A DNA stretch of 64,000 nucleotides from Cloacibacterium sp047601505 (GCF_047601505.1 NZ_JASGJD010000001.1:434001-498000); one strand, 5' to 3'. Positions 15,089-24,944 are shown, counted from the stretch's first letter. The notes: a model not told the origin generated them from the sequence alone. Translations and numbers: made by a program.

Positions 15089-15941
15089 TCTTGTAAACTC
15101 CAGTAGAAGACGATGTAGATTTCTCTGCTTTTACATATTTTTTCACCCAAATTACAGCGGCTGTTACAATACAAGGGTCGGAAACACCGCTTGCTCTTCT
15201 TGCAGAAGTTACATTTCCGGCTTTATCTACTATATAAGCAATGTTCACGGTTCCTTCTGCAGCACAATTATGCGGAGGCTGTTCTCCGCCTTTTCCCATC
15301 GTTCCTGGGATAAAAGAAATAAGTTTTCTATCGACTCCTATTTTGCTATCTCCATTACCATTTCCACCCAAAGGGTCGCCAGAATTTCCTGTTGTTCCTA
15401 AGTTTCCTTGAGAGCCAGTTTTTGTACCTCTGCCTTTAATTAAATTTCCTATAGCAGCAGTTCCTTGTCCGTCTCCTTGAGCTTTTTTATTAGAAGTATT
15501 GGCTACTGATGAATTTTTAGAAGTACTTGTTTTAGAAGCAGTAGTTGTTTTATCTGCTACTTTTTCTTTTTTATCAGATTTTGCAATGGTTGCTTTTTCA
15601 GATTTCCCAGTAACAATTTTCTCTGCTGGCTTTTCAATTGTTTTGGGAGTTTCTGTTACGGATTCAACTGGAGGTTCTGGAGTTTTCAATTCTTCTGGAA
15701 TATAAATATCAGATGACGCCAAACTTCCATCTTGATTGGCTGGTTCTTCAGCTTGGTTTCCATTTCTATTGTCTCCAAAATTAATGAGCATAGTGGTTAC
15801 TTTTTCTTCTTTTGGAATTTCTCTTACAAACTGATAATAAAAAATAACAAGAAACAACAATGCAGAAATAAGTGCTGTGAGAATGGCACTTTTCAGTTGG
15901 TCTTTTCTTTCTTCTCTTGTATGTTGAATTGTATTTTCCAA
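15078..15941 (-). CDS. TonB-like energy transducer
   Basis: The 287-residue protein has a short cytoplasmic N-terminus and one membrane segment at about residues 18-40 (LTALISALLFLVIFYYQFV). A long Pro/Glu/Lys/Thr-rich periplasmic linker follows, then a Gly/Asn-rich stretch, then a C-terminal TonB-like domain (GTVNIAYIVDKAGNVTSARR ... GVYKITF). It is the last gene of an exbB-exbD-tonB operon and should pass proton-motive energy to outer-membrane receptors such as the SusC-type protein in this window. The C-terminal domain is divergent, so the symbol is left blank. Confidence 0.82.
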   Translation of the reverse strand: MENTIQHTREERKDQLKSAILTALISALLFLVIFYYQFVREIPKEEKVTTMLINFGDNRNGNQAEEPANQDGSLASSDIYIPEELKTPEPPVESVTETPKTIEKPAEKIVTGKSEKATIAKSDKKEKVADKTTTASKTSTSKNSSVANTSNKKAQGDGQGTAAIGNLIKGRGTKTGSQGNLGTTGNSGDPLGGNGNGDSKIGVDRKLISFIPGTMGKGGEQPPHNCAAEGTVNIAYIVDKAGNVTSARRASGVSDPCIVTAAVIWVKKYVKAEKSTSSSTGVYKITF

Positions 15942-15973
15942 AATATGGTAAAATGATTAACCGTTGACTTTAA

Positions 15974-16369
15974 TTATTCTTGAGTAGTTGCAATTGCTAA
16001 GCCATACTTATGTTTTTCAGCTATTTCCATGGCAAAAACTACATCTTTATGCTTGGTATTTTCGTCTGCTCTTATGGTAAAAGTAGAGTTAGATGTTCCT
16101 TCAACCAATTTCACAATATTTTCTTCGAGTTGTTCTTTTGGAACTTCTAAATCGTTTACAAAATATTTTCCATCGGCATTTATAGTAACTGTGGTAGGAT
16201 CTGTTACACTAGGATCTTGCGCTGCGGCTTTTGGTAAATTAACATCTATTGCACTTTGGCTAATAGCAGAACTCGTAATCATAAAAAATATCAACAACAG
16301 AAAAATAATATCCGTCATTGAAGCCATGCTAAATTCGGCACTTACTCTATTTTTTCTTCTTAATTCCAT
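15974..16369 (-). CDS. exbD: ExbD/TolR-family biopolymer transport protein
   Basis: The 131-residue protein has the ExbD/TolR layout: a short basic N-terminus (MELRRKNRVSAEF) and one membrane helix with the conserved proton-carrying Asp in SMTDIIFLLLIFFMITSS. A periplasmic domain follows, containing FTIRADENTKHKDVVFAMEI. With the ExbB-type protein encoded 36 bp upstream it forms the proton channel that drives TonB. ExbD and TolR cannot be told apart by this domain alone. The adjacent tonB-like gene favours ExbD. Confidence 0.92.
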   Translation of the reverse strand: MELRRKNRVSAEFSMASMTDIIFLLLIFFMITSSAISQSAIDVNLPKAAAQDPSVTDPTTVTINADGKYFVNDLEVPKEQLEENIVKLVEGTSNSTFTIRADENTKHKDVVFAMEIAEKHKYGLAIATTQE

Positions 16370-16405
16370 TTAATTTAAGGTTAAGGTAGAGAGAATTAGG
16401 TTAAA

Positions 16406-17086
16406 CTAAAGAGGTTTGTTCAAGGTGTCTAAAAATTCATTAACATGAGTTTGAATTTTCAACACCAATCTATCTACTTTGGTTACCAAAATATTGTAGA
16501 AAAAGTACGCCGGAATGCCCACGAAAAGCCCAACTGCGGTAGTTGCCATTGCGGTATAAATTCCTGATGCTAAAAGTTTAGGAGAAACAGCTCCCGTAAC
16601 ATTAGAAATCTCGAAAAATGCCATAATCATTCCCACTACTGTTCCTAGGAAGCCCAACATTGGTGCTGCACCAGAAGCGGAAGCCAAAATGTTTAGATTT
16701 TTTTCTAATTTGGAAACTTCTAACTGACCTTGATTTTGCATCGCATTTGAAATATCAGAAATAGGTCTTCCAATTCTGGTAAGTCCTTTTTCTATCATTC
16801 TAGATTCTGGCGAATCTGTTCTGCGACAAAGGTCTATTGCAGATTCTATTCTACCATCGTGGATGCAATCTTTTATGTTTTCTAAAAAATTAGGATTTTC
16901 TTGAGACGATCTTTTGATGAAAAAATATCTTTCGAAAAAAACGTATAACGCTAAAATCCCAAGAAGAAAAATAGCAATCATAATGGTGTTTCCAATGATT
17001 CCTCCACTAAAAAGAACGTCCCAAAGCGAAAAAACTTGTTTTTGTGTAGCTGCATTTGGAACTATTGTATTGGCTTGTAAAAACAT
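16406..17086 (-). CDS. exbB: ExbB/TolQ/MotA-family proton channel protein
   Basis: The 226-residue protein has three membrane segments: about 30-51 (IGNTIMIAIFLLGILALYVF), about 130-155 in the conserved GAAPMLGFLGTVVGMIMAF signature, and about 170-195 (GIYTAMATTAVGLFVGIPAY). It is the first gene of the exbB-exbD-tonB operon. Length and signatures are normal for the family. Confidence 0.93.
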   Translation of the reverse strand: MFLQANTIVPNAATQKQVFSLWDVLFSGGIIGNTIMIAIFLLGILALYVFFERYFFIKRSSQENPNFLENIKDCIHDGRIESAIDLCRRTDSPESRMIEKGLTRIGRPISDISNAMQNQGQLEVSKLEKNLNILASASGAAPMLGFLGTVVGMIMAFFEISNVTGAVSPKLLASGIYTAMATTAVGLFVGIPAYFFYNILVTKVDRLVLKIQTHVNEFLDTLNKPL

Positions 17087-17251
17087 TTTGTGAAATTTTA
17101 ATTTAGACCTTTTATTAACGATAAAATTAAGGAAAAATTATTGATTTTTCCTTAAAAGAATAATGTTTCGAAAGAATAATCTTTCAAAATACAAAAAGAA
17201 AATGCTGTTTTCTTAATCCGAAATTATTGAGAATATCTAAAAAACAGAGCT

Positions 17252-17710
17252 TTAATCTTCAATTTCTATATCATCTTGTTTAAAATGACATTTCATTCTG
17301 AAGAGCAAAGGTTCGTCTGAACCAGTGTAAAAATCATCTATTTTACCTTGCCACATCAATTGAAGATTATCGTCTTCGTCTTTAGAAAAAGAGAGTTCAT
17401 TCTCGTAGAGAAAAGCTTCTTCGTCATCATAAAGATCTACTTCGGTATAAGAATCTTCGTCTGTATCTTCAACTTTGAAGGTTTTTCCTTCTAATTCATT
17501 AGTATCTATCGGAAAATCGAAAACATCGAAAGAAAGCTGCGGAAAATTGTATTGTAGAGAGTCATCATCAACATGGTCTAGAGAGTCATCTGTAATGACT
17601 TCTACTTCTAACAAATTTTTAGAGTTGCTATACACTGCTTTGCAGTATGTGCTTTGGATGTTGTACTTAAGGGTTTCTTCTGGATGATAGATTTTTAAAA
17701 TCCCTTTCAT
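17252..17710 (-). CDS. Conserved acidic hypothetical protein
   Basis: A 152-residue, strongly acidic soluble protein (runs such as VEDTDEDSYTEVDLYDDEE) with no signal peptide, membrane segment or motif I recognise. It is transcribed alone, between the exb operon and the outer-membrane barrel gene. Codon use looks like that of the neighbouring core genes. I can give no function. Confidence 0.7.
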   Translation of the reverse strand: MKGILKIYHPEETLKYNIQSTYCKAVYSNSKNLLEVEVITDDSLDHVDDDSLQYNFPQLSFDVFDFPIDTNELEGKTFKVEDTDEDSYTEVDLYDDEEAFLYENELSFSKDEDDNLQLMWQGKIDDFYTGSDEPLLFRMKCHFKQDDIEIED

Positions 17711-17822
17711 AATGGTAATAAAAGACGTTTTTTAAGGTTGATAATTCTATTTTTTTGCAATGTTTATAACAAAGATAAAAAAATTATAAAACGATTTATT
17801 TTTTTTGGAAAAATATCATAAA

Positions 17823-17850
17823 AAAACGCAATAAATTAATACTGCGTTTT
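17823..17850 (-). terminator. Terminator of the 17870-20509 gene
   Basis: AAAACGCA and TGCGTTTT form an 8-bp stem 20 bp past the stop codon, with a T-run on the minus strand. Confidence 0.75.
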
Positions 17851-17869
17851 GTGTAGTTTTCTAAGTTTT

Positions 17870-20509
17870 TTATTTAAAATTAAATTTCACGGTTAATAAA
17901 ACTTGTCTAGGTCTAATATTTATATTGCTTACTACAGTTTGATTTAAATTAGAATCAAAACCAATTGTTTGGAAACTGTTGGTATTAGCAATATTTACTA
18001 CTTTTAGTTCTATATCCATTTTTTCTTTTGTTAAAGAATATTGGTAAGAAACATCATAGAAAGAATTACGTCTTGTAACATTGTTGATATTAGACTGAAG
18101 ATCGTCCCAAGTAAATCCAATAGTGTGGTCTTTTATAGGATAGATATACGCCGAAAGATTATGATTGAATAATTTTGTTTTATTTTTAAACGTTTTATTG
18201 TTAGTGAGTGTCCATCCAGCGTTGTAATCTACACTAAGCCAAGAAAAATAATTGTTATTAAATTTAATGCTATAAGTATTAGAAGCTGATTTAATGTCTT
18301 GAAGTTGGTCCTGAATTTTTTGTAGATATTTACTTTCACTTAACCCATATCTTACAGAAGCATTGGTTTTAAATTTAGGAAAATATTTTCCTAATTCTAC
18401 TCTTCCTGAATTACTAGAAGACGTATTGTCTAAATTCTCTCCAACTACTGTAGTTTGCAATCCGTTATAAGAAGTATTAAAAATAATATTACTTGTTCTG
18501 GTATTATAACCATAATTAATATTAAAGAATATATTGTTAAGTGGATTTCTGTATTCTAAAGTAGAACTTACAAACTTAGAATTACTTTGTTGTATATCTG
18601 TTTCTTTCTTGGTAACGTTTCTAGGATTTAATAAAATATAACCTCCGTAAATATCATTAACACTACCAAAAGCATTGCTAAGACCACCAAATCCTGAAAT
18701 TTTCCAAAAAGAAGTTAAATCATATTTTGCATATAATCTCGGTTCATAAGTAGTTTTGTTCAATGATTTATCTACATTATTAGTTGCATCTTCTGCTGTA
18801 ATTTTATTAAAATTGATAGGAAATGTAAGGTTTGCTTCAAAACCACCTTTTTTGAAATTAAAAGTAGTTTGTACATAAGGATTTATTTTTTGGAATTTTA
18901 AATCGTTTGTGTAACCATTCATTCCGCTAGAAACACCTCCATTTATAGCATAAGTATCTGTTAATAAATTATTTGAAGTATAATTAATCCCAACTTCTGG
19001 CGTAATGGTAAAACCGCTTTTAGAAAATGCTAATGAAGCAGAATTAGTAGTTTCAAAAGTCTTAAGATTAAGATTTTGATTAAATTCGTCAGCGGTTGGC
19101 GATATATTGGTTACATACGCTCCCGGCGAAACGCTTAAACTTTGATTGTCGTCTCTATAACTTACAAAAGACATCACATTTACCAATTTTTCTTTCCAAG
19201 GGATAATGGCACTTAATGAGTTTTGAAAACTATTAGACGGAGAAGTATTTCTTTGCTTTGCATTTTGAGCCGAATTAATTTGGTCAAAAGCAGTGGCTAC
19301 ATCTGTATTCCAAAGTCCGTTGTAAGTAGTGGTATTTTTAAAGAAACTTTTGTTAGCATTTTTAGAGAAAATAAATTCTCCTTTTGCTTGGTTGGTATAA
19401 AATGTATTCGATTTGTAACTGTAATTATAAAAACTACCATCTGCATTATATCTGGTTTCGTTGCTCTCTCTTTCTACTTCGTTATTGGTATAATTGGTAT
19501 TCGCTTTAAACTCCCAATCTTTTGATAAATTCGTTAACAAATTCGCCGAAAAATAATGAACTTTGTTAAATAAATATCTGTTAACAGGCACATTAGATGG
19601 CGTTGCAGCTCCTTCTACATTAAGCCAAGAATTACCCGAAAAATTTCTTCTAACGCCTTCAAATCTACTTCCGAAAGCCAACATTTGTCCTTCTTTTTCT
19701 ACTTGGTCTCCTACGTTATTGGTTTTATAATTAAGAACCCATTGTACTTTTGGTGTAAATAACATTGGCGAAAGTTTCAGATTCCAAAGACCCGGTTCAA
19801 CACCAAGAGAAGCCTCTCCTCTACCAGTCATAGTAACAGAGTTTTTTAACTTAACATTAATGGCAGCATTTTCTGAAGCTACTTTATCTTGAAGAATTTT
19901 CACCGGTTGGTGATTTTCCATAATTTCCACTTTTTGAACAGCGTCTTTTGGCAAAGAATTGTTAATAGTTCCGTAGCCACCTTCCATAAGGTCTTTCCCG
20001 TTTACGTAGAACTTATTTATCGCTTCACCTTGATAAAGAATAGTTCCATCTTTATTTACTTCTACACCTGGCATTTTCTTTAGTACATCTGCCAAAGTAC
20101 GGTCTGCTTTGCTTTCAAAAGATTTTAAATCATAAGAAATGGTATCTCCACGTTTGGTAACCAATTTTGTTTTAAGTTTCACCTCTTTTATCTCAGTAGC
20201 TTGTTCTTCTAATGTAAAATTAAGCGTCTGAGTAGCATTTTCGTATTGATTGATGATGGTTTTGTGGTTAAAGGCTTTCACTTTTACATTAATTTTGGCA
20301 TCACCAGAAGTAAAAGTTACTTTGTAATTCCCATTAGAATCTGTAATGGCATAAGAAAGAATAGCATTTTTCCCAACTTCTTCCACCGTTACACTTGCGC
20401 TTGGCAATGGCTTTTTATCGTCACCATACACTTTTCCTGAAATGGTTTTTTGTGCAAAAATTAGAGTTGTAAAAAATAATAAGAATGCTAAAGACGCAAT
20501 TTTTTTCAT
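17870..20509 (-). CDS. TonB-dependent outer-membrane beta-barrel protein (OMP_b-brl_3 type)
   Basis: The 879-residue protein has a signal peptide (ending FAQK, residue 20). A carboxypeptidase-like regulatory domain follows (SGKVYGDDKKPLPSASVTV), then a plug region with RTLADVLKKMPGVEVNKDGT and GEAINKFYVNGKDLME. A long barrel with aromatic-rich strands completes it. This order is that of the 'outer membrane beta-barrel family' receptors, which differ from SusC types and have no SusD partner. None is encoded here. The ligand is unknown. It lies downstream of nothing on its strand and ends in its own terminator. Confidence 0.87.
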   Translation of the reverse strand: MKKIASLAFLLFFTTLIFAQKTISGKVYGDDKKPLPSASVTVEEVGKNAILSYAITDSNGNYKVTFTSGDAKINVKVKAFNHKTIINQYENATQTLNFTLEEQATEIKEVKLKTKLVTKRGDTISYDLKSFESKADRTLADVLKKMPGVEVNKDGTILYQGEAINKFYVNGKDLMEGGYGTINNSLPKDAVQKVEIMENHQPVKILQDKVASENAAINVKLKNSVTMTGRGEASLGVEPGLWNLKLSPMLFTPKVQWVLNYKTNNVGDQVEKEGQMLAFGSRFEGVRRNFSGNSWLNVEGAATPSNVPVNRYLFNKVHYFSANLLTNLSKDWEFKANTNYTNNEVERESNETRYNADGSFYNYSYKSNTFYTNQAKGEFIFSKNANKSFFKNTTTYNGLWNTDVATAFDQINSAQNAKQRNTSPSNSFQNSLSAIIPWKEKLVNVMSFVSYRDDNQSLSVSPGAYVTNISPTADEFNQNLNLKTFETTNSASLAFSKSGFTITPEVGINYTSNNLLTDTYAINGGVSSGMNGYTNDLKFQKINPYVQTTFNFKKGGFEANLTFPINFNKITAEDATNNVDKSLNKTTYEPRLYAKYDLTSFWKISGFGGLSNAFGSVNDIYGGYILLNPRNVTKKETDIQQSNSKFVSSTLEYRNPLNNIFFNINYGYNTRTSNIIFNTSYNGLQTTVVGENLDNTSSSNSGRVELGKYFPKFKTNASVRYGLSESKYLQKIQDQLQDIKSASNTYSIKFNNNYFSWLSVDYNAGWTLTNNKTFKNKTKLFNHNLSAYIYPIKDHTIGFTWDDLQSNINNVTRRNSFYDVSYQYSLTKEKMDIELKVVNIANTNSFQTIGFDSNLNQTVVSNINIRPRQVLLTVKFNFK

Positions 20510-20629
20510 AAGTTAAGTTTTTATCACTAAGAAGTTAGTATTAGTTTTTTACTAAATGTTACATGAGGTTAGATAACAATTATAGACAAAGGTTAAAATC
20601 AAAAAAGTGAATGTTACGCAAATATTAAT

Positions 20630-20637
20630 TATTTTTG
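20630..20637 (+). promoter_or_regulatory. -7 box before the cupin-like gene
   Basis: TATTTTTG fits TAnnTTTG, 24 bp upstream of the ATG. The -33 element is not clear. Confidence 0.5.
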
Positions 20638-20661
20638 CAAAACAGTCTTAAATTATAGAAA

Positions 20662-21543
20662 ATGGCATTGATTCTTAAACCGATAGATGTAGTAGAAAAT
20701 ATTACGAAAGAAGAATTTGAAGAAAAATATTTAAAACCAAGAATTCCTGTTGTTATCCGCGGAATGGCAAAAAACTGGCCAGCCTACGAAAAATGGAATT
20801 TAGATTACATGAAAGAAGCCGTTGGAGATGTAGAAGTTCCTCTTTATGATTCTTCTAAAGCAGACCCTTCTGCACCAATTAATGCTTCTGCTGCTAAGAT
20901 GAAATTTGCAGATTATGTAGAACTCATCCGCAATACCCCTACAGATTTAAGAATTTTCTTATTCGACCCAATAAAACACGCTCCAAAATTATTGAAAGAC
21001 TACCTTTCTCCAAAAGAACTGATGGGCGGTTTTTTAGACAAATATCCCAATATGTTTTTCGGAGGAAAAGGTTCTGTAACTTTTTTGCATTTTGATATTG
21101 ATATGGCGCACATTTTCCACACGCATTTCAACGGAAGAAAACATATTTTGCTTTTTGATTATAAATGGAAGGAAAGATTATACCAAATTCCTTATGCCAC
21201 TTATGCGCTAGAAGATTATGATATCTCTAACCCTGATTTCGAAAAATTTCCTGCATTAGACGGCGTTGAAGGGATAGAATGTTTCTTAGAACACGGCGAT
21301 ACTCTTTTTATGCCGACAGGTTGGTGGCATTGGATGAAATATTTAGACGGAAGTTTCTCTATTTCTCTTAGAGCTTGGGACAAATCTTGGGCGGTAAAAG
21401 CTCATTCTCTTTGGAATCTTACCTTTCAAAGAAAATTTGACGACATTATGAAATCAAAATTCAAGAAAAAATACATGGATTGGAAAGAAGGTCTTGCCAT
21501 AAAACGTGCAGAAAGTGCCAAAAAAGCTGGACTTCCTAGATAA
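20662..21543 (+). CDS. Cupin_8/JmjC-like 2-oxoglutarate Fe(II) oxygenase
   Basis: The 293-residue protein begins with the Cupin_8 entry segment (IPVVIRGMAKNWPAYEKWNL). The iron-binding H-x-D is His143-x-Asp145 in FLHFDIDMAH, and the distal His is His223 in PTGWWHWMKY. Family members hydroxylate protein side chains or small molecules using Fe(II) and 2-oxoglutarate. The substrate cannot be read here. It is a single-gene unit with a promoter box upstream and a strong terminator downstream. Confidence 0.88.
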   Translation: MALILKPIDVVENITKEEFEEKYLKPRIPVVIRGMAKNWPAYEKWNLDYMKEAVGDVEVPLYDSSKADPSAPINASAAKMKFADYVELIRNTPTDLRIFLFDPIKHAPKLLKDYLSPKELMGGFLDKYPNMFFGGKGSVTFLHFDIDMAHIFHTHFNGRKHILLFDYKWKERLYQIPYATYALEDYDISNPDFEKFPALDGVEGIECFLEHGDTLFMPTGWWHWMKYLDGSFSISLRAWDKSWAVKAHSLWNLTFQRKFDDIMKSKFKKKYMDWKEGLAIKRAESAKKAGLPR

Positions 21544-21546
21544 AAC

Positions 21547-21572
21547 AAATCCTCAGAAATTTCTGAGGATTT
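21547..21572. terminator. Bidirectional terminator
   Basis: A perfect 26-bp palindrome (arms AAATCCTCAGAAA and complement) lies between the convergent cupin-like and M14 peptidase genes and can serve both. Confidence 0.85.
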
Positions 21573-21577
21573 ACTTT

Positions 21578-23287
21578 TTATAAAATTCTGTAAATAGGAT
21601 ATTTATTTACCGTTCCTTCGTAATATTCGGAGTTTTTATAAACCCATTCTAACTGAGCAGCCCCGTTTTCGGCGAAATCTTTTTCTACGGCTTTTTTCAT
21701 CTCAAAAGCGGCTTTCAAAGCGGTATTTTTCTTTAATAATTCTGCTGCGGTTTCTTCAAAAACATAATCGGAAAAATATTCTTTTTGGCTCAAAATTCCA
21801 TCAAATTCATTCCAATTAAAATAAGAATCTATTGCTTCTGGCTCTAGCGTTTCCAAAAGAAATTTAACGCCAGGTTGTTTTGTTGAAACCAAATAATCTC
21901 CTTTTTTAAATTGACGCGTTTCTATTTTTTTAGAAACATTGGTGTCAAAATGTAAATAATGACCTTCGTAAGGGTTTTTTACGCTTTTAAAATCTATAAT
22001 TTTATAAGATTCTACAGAGATTAAAGTGTCTTTTGACAAAGGTTTCATTTCTATTTTATTTCTTTCTAAATTTTCGATGATTTTTCCTTCAGATTTTGGA
22101 ATTACGTAATAAGTTGGGATTACAATTTCTTTATCAGATTTATAAGTATCAAAGAATTTTACTTTTCTGGTAAAAGGCTTATTTCTATCGTAAAAAAGTC
22201 TTGGTTTCCCAGAAATTTCACTTGGCTTTTTCCCTGCTTCATAACCTTTGAAATCTATAAAACTGTATTTGGTGCTGTCTAATTTCCACTTAACCGTATA
22301 TTTCTTTTTCGGTAAATAATTGGTAAATTCTTCCATCGTTTTTTCTGCAATTTTCATGTAGTTTTCATCTACAAAATTGATGGAATGTCTCATGTATTCG
22401 TAAGTAGCTTTTACACGGTCTTTGTAAGGTTTTAGCATGTGTGTTTCTGCTACAGTTCCTGCCACATTAAAAAGCGTGGTATAACCCGTTGCATATCTCG
22501 GAGAATCCATAAACGCTGGAAAACCTTCGTCTGGTGTATCTCCGTGAATATTAACGTAAGGAACACACAATATTTTTTCTTTCTCTAAATTCGCTATCAA
22601 TTTCGGTTGCATTTCTTTGTGAAAATACGTTCCGAGAGAACTTCCTAATCTTTCTTTATTGGTAGAAATATAGGTAAAAGTGTACTGATAATCTGCACCA
22701 TTACTTACGTGATTATCAATAAAATAAACTGGCTCTAACCAATGAAAAACCTCTTGAAAAGCCTTGGCATTTTCTGTATCATTTTTAATGAAATCTCTAT
22801 TCAAATCAAAATTTCTGGCATTCCCACGAAAACCGTATTCTTCTGGTCCGTTTTGGTTGGCTCTGGAGAACTTTCCTCTTCTCATCATTCCCGAAATATT
22901 ATACGCTTCTATTGCAGCAACTTTGGTGTTTTGAGGAATTTTTATTTTTCCTAAAGCCAAATCTCGCATCAGCATCATTGTAGCATCTATTCCGTCTGGT
23001 TCGCCAGGATGAATACCATTATCGATGAGAATTACAGGATTTAAAACTGTAAATTTTTTAGTCTTAGAAACATTGAAAATCACTACTCTAATTGGTTCTC
23101 CGTTGTCATCTTTTCCTTTTTGTACTACAGAAATGCTTTCGAAATTTTTGTCTAAATCGTCATAGAATTTCACCATTTCTTCGTAAGTGGTGGTTTGATT
23201 TCCGTTGCCTTTTTCGTAAGGAGTTTTGAAATCTTGAGCAAAAGAAAATACAGTCTGAACGAGAAAAAGTAGCGTGATTTTTTTCAT
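21578..23287 (-). CDS. Secreted M14-family zinc carboxypeptidase
   Basis: The 569-residue protein has a signal peptide (MKKITLLFLVQTVFSFAQ). The zinc site begins with His93-x-x-Glu96 in GIHPGEPDG. The substrate-binding NARNFDLNRDF motif and the third zinc ligand in FIDNHVSNGADY follow, and AETHMLKPYKDR supplies the catalytic Glu. The last 200 residues form an extra domain with few motifs. It should hydrolyse peptides in the periplasm or outside. Its length is typical of the large flavobacterial M14 proteins rather than classic carboxypeptidase A. Confidence 0.9.
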   Translation of the reverse strand: MKKITLLFLVQTVFSFAQDFKTPYEKGNGNQTTTYEEMVKFYDDLDKNFESISVVQKGKDDNGEPIRVVIFNVSKTKKFTVLNPVILIDNGIHPGEPDGIDATMMLMRDLALGKIKIPQNTKVAAIEAYNISGMMRRGKFSRANQNGPEEYGFRGNARNFDLNRDFIKNDTENAKAFQEVFHWLEPVYFIDNHVSNGADYQYTFTYISTNKERLGSSLGTYFHKEMQPKLIANLEKEKILCVPYVNIHGDTPDEGFPAFMDSPRYATGYTTLFNVAGTVAETHMLKPYKDRVKATYEYMRHSINFVDENYMKIAEKTMEEFTNYLPKKKYTVKWKLDSTKYSFIDFKGYEAGKKPSEISGKPRLFYDRNKPFTRKVKFFDTYKSDKEIVIPTYYVIPKSEGKIIENLERNKIEMKPLSKDTLISVESYKIIDFKSVKNPYEGHYLHFDTNVSKKIETRQFKKGDYLVSTKQPGVKFLLETLEPEAIDSYFNWNEFDGILSQKEYFSDYVFEETAAELLKKNTALKAAFEMKKAVEKDFAENGAAQLEWVYKNSEYYEGTVNKYPIYRIL

Positions 23288-23321
23288 TGAATAGAAATTT
23301 TAAACGAAGGTATTAATTTTA

Positions 23322-23329
23322 TATCTTTG
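23322..23329 (+). promoter_or_regulatory. -7 box before the lipoprotein pair
   Basis: TATCTTTG fits TAnnTTTG, 13 bp before the ATG. Confidence 0.55.
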
Positions 23330-23342
23330 ATAAAACTAAACA

Positions 23343-24092
23343 ATGAAAACATTCTATCTTCTTTTCGTTACATTATTGATTATCAGTTGCCAAGAAAAAA
23401 CTTTTGCAGATAATATTACTTTGGAGTTCCCCAAAAATACCAAAATGAAAATTCAGGAGTTTAATGAAGATTTAAATGAATTTGGAACAGAAATAATCTA
23501 TTTTGGAAAACATAATAAAAAAATTGAGGTAAAATATTATGAAAATTGTTGCGCTCCTCCTATTGAAATAAATGAAACTGAGAAAAATTACACAAATCTA
23601 TTTCCATATTTTAGAAAACAAAATTTACAACAAGGAGAAACCCATTATAAAGAAATGTCTCAAGAACTAAACTCGAGAAATCTTGAAATTATAGTAAAAG
23701 AAAAAGATACTATCCCTCTTTATAAAAATAATGGCCTTGAAAACAAATTAAAAAAGTATAAAGCTTTTCCAGTTTTTATAAAAAATATTTCTTCTAAAAC
23801 TTTAAAAATTCCTGTTACTACGATATTCTCATTTCTTTTTTTTAAAAACGAAAATAATAAATGGCAATCGGTAAGAAATAGCAAATATATGATTGAAGGG
23901 TCTGGAAACGAAAATCATCCATTCTTTGAACTCAAACCCAACGAAATTTTAATTTACGCTTATCCTTATTTCAAAAAGGGAAAAATACATAAAGCTAAAG
24001 TAAAATTTTATGACGCTTCATCAAAAGAATTTAATATTTCTATTGATGATAAAATTATAAAAAATCAATATGAAGCATATATAGAACAATAA
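23343..24092 (+). CDS. Lipoprotein of unknown function (tandem paralog A)
   Basis: The 249-residue protein has a lipoprotein signal with the lipobox LIISC (Cys16). I recognise no domain. It shares with the next gene an N-terminal block (QEKTFADNITLEFPKNTKMK), a KDTIPLYKNN segment and a nearly identical C-terminal block (ELKPNEILIYAYPYFKKGK and on through SSKEFNISIDDKII). The middle parts differ. It is therefore one of two genes from a local duplication. It probably sits on the inner face of the outer membrane or on the cell surface. Confidence 0.82.
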   Translation: MKTFYLLFVTLLIISCQEKTFADNITLEFPKNTKMKIQEFNEDLNEFGTEIIYFGKHNKKIEVKYYENCCAPPIEINETEKNYTNLFPYFRKQNLQQGETHYKEMSQELNSRNLEIIVKEKDTIPLYKNNGLENKLKKYKAFPVFIKNISSKTLKIPVTTIFSFLFFKNENNKWQSVRNSKYMIEGSGNENHPFFELKPNEILIYAYPYFKKGKIHKAKVKFYDASSKEFNISIDDKIIKNQYEAYIEQ

Positions 24093-24096
24093 TAGA

Positions 24097-24894
24097 ATGA
24101 AAGCATACAATCTTCTTTTCGTTTCACTACTGATTATCAGTTGTCAAGAAAAAACTTTTGCAGATGATATTACTTTGGTTTATCCAAAAAACACCAAAAT
24201 GAAAATTCAGGAGTTTAACGAAGATGGTAATTTAGGAGGTAATAATTTAATCTATGTTGGAAAAATTATTCCAAAAATAGATGTGAGATATTATGAAAGT
24301 ATTCTTCCAGCGCCACCTCCTCCACCAAATGAAATCAATAAGAAATATTACAATGAAAAAAATAATAAAGAAATAGACTCTATTTATTTAAGTAAAAAAC
24401 CATATTTTAAACGAAATTTATTGAAAATTAATTTTTCTAAAGAAAATGAACCTTATGATTCTTTAACAAATAAAAACCTTGAAATCATTGTAAAACAAAA
24501 AGATACCATCCCTATTTATAAGCAAGATTATATAACTCATCAATTTAAAACGTTCAAAGCTTTTCCTGTTTTCATCAAGAATATTTCTAACAAAACTTTA
24601 AAAATCCCAACTGAATATAAAGGTGTAGCTTTTTATGCTTTTGATAATGACCTAAAAAATTTCTATTATCTTCGAAACAGTAATTATATGATTTGCGGAA
24701 CTAGAGTAAATTTTTACACCTATTTCGAACTCAAACCCAATGAAATTTTAATTTATGCATATCCTTATTTCAAAAAAGGAAAAATACATAAAGCTAAAGT
24801 AAAATTTTATGACGCTTCATCAAAAGAATTCAACATTTCTATTGATGATAAAATTATTGAAGATCAAAGAAATAGATATATTATGGATTTTTAG
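24097..24894 (+). CDS. Lipoprotein of unknown function (tandem paralog B)
   Basis: The 265-residue paralog of the preceding protein starts 4 bp after its stop. It has the same lipobox (LIISC) and the same ends; DNA identity at the 3' end is very high, so duplication or gene conversion is recent there. The variable middle has a proline-rich stretch (LPAPPPPPNEINKK) that paralog A lacks. The pair forms one transcription unit closed by a strong terminator. Confidence 0.82.
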   Translation: MKAYNLLFVSLLIISCQEKTFADDITLVYPKNTKMKIQEFNEDGNLGGNNLIYVGKIIPKIDVRYYESILPAPPPPPNEINKKYYNEKNNKEIDSIYLSKKPYFKRNLLKINFSKENEPYDSLTNKNLEIIVKQKDTIPIYKQDYITHQFKTFKAFPVFIKNISNKTLKIPTEYKGVAFYAFDNDLKNFYYLRNSNYMICGTRVNFYTYFELKPNEILIYAYPYFKKGKIHKAKVKFYDASSKEFNISIDDKIIEDQRNRYIMDF

Positions 24895-24903
24895 AAATAA
24901 AAA

Positions 24904-24929
24904 AATCCACAGAAAATTTTCTGTGGATT
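24904..24929. terminator. Terminator of the lipoprotein pair
   Basis: AATCCACAGAAAA and its perfect complement form a 26-bp palindrome 9 bp after the stop codon. Confidence 0.85.
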
Positions 24930-24944
24930 GGTATTTAAAATAAT

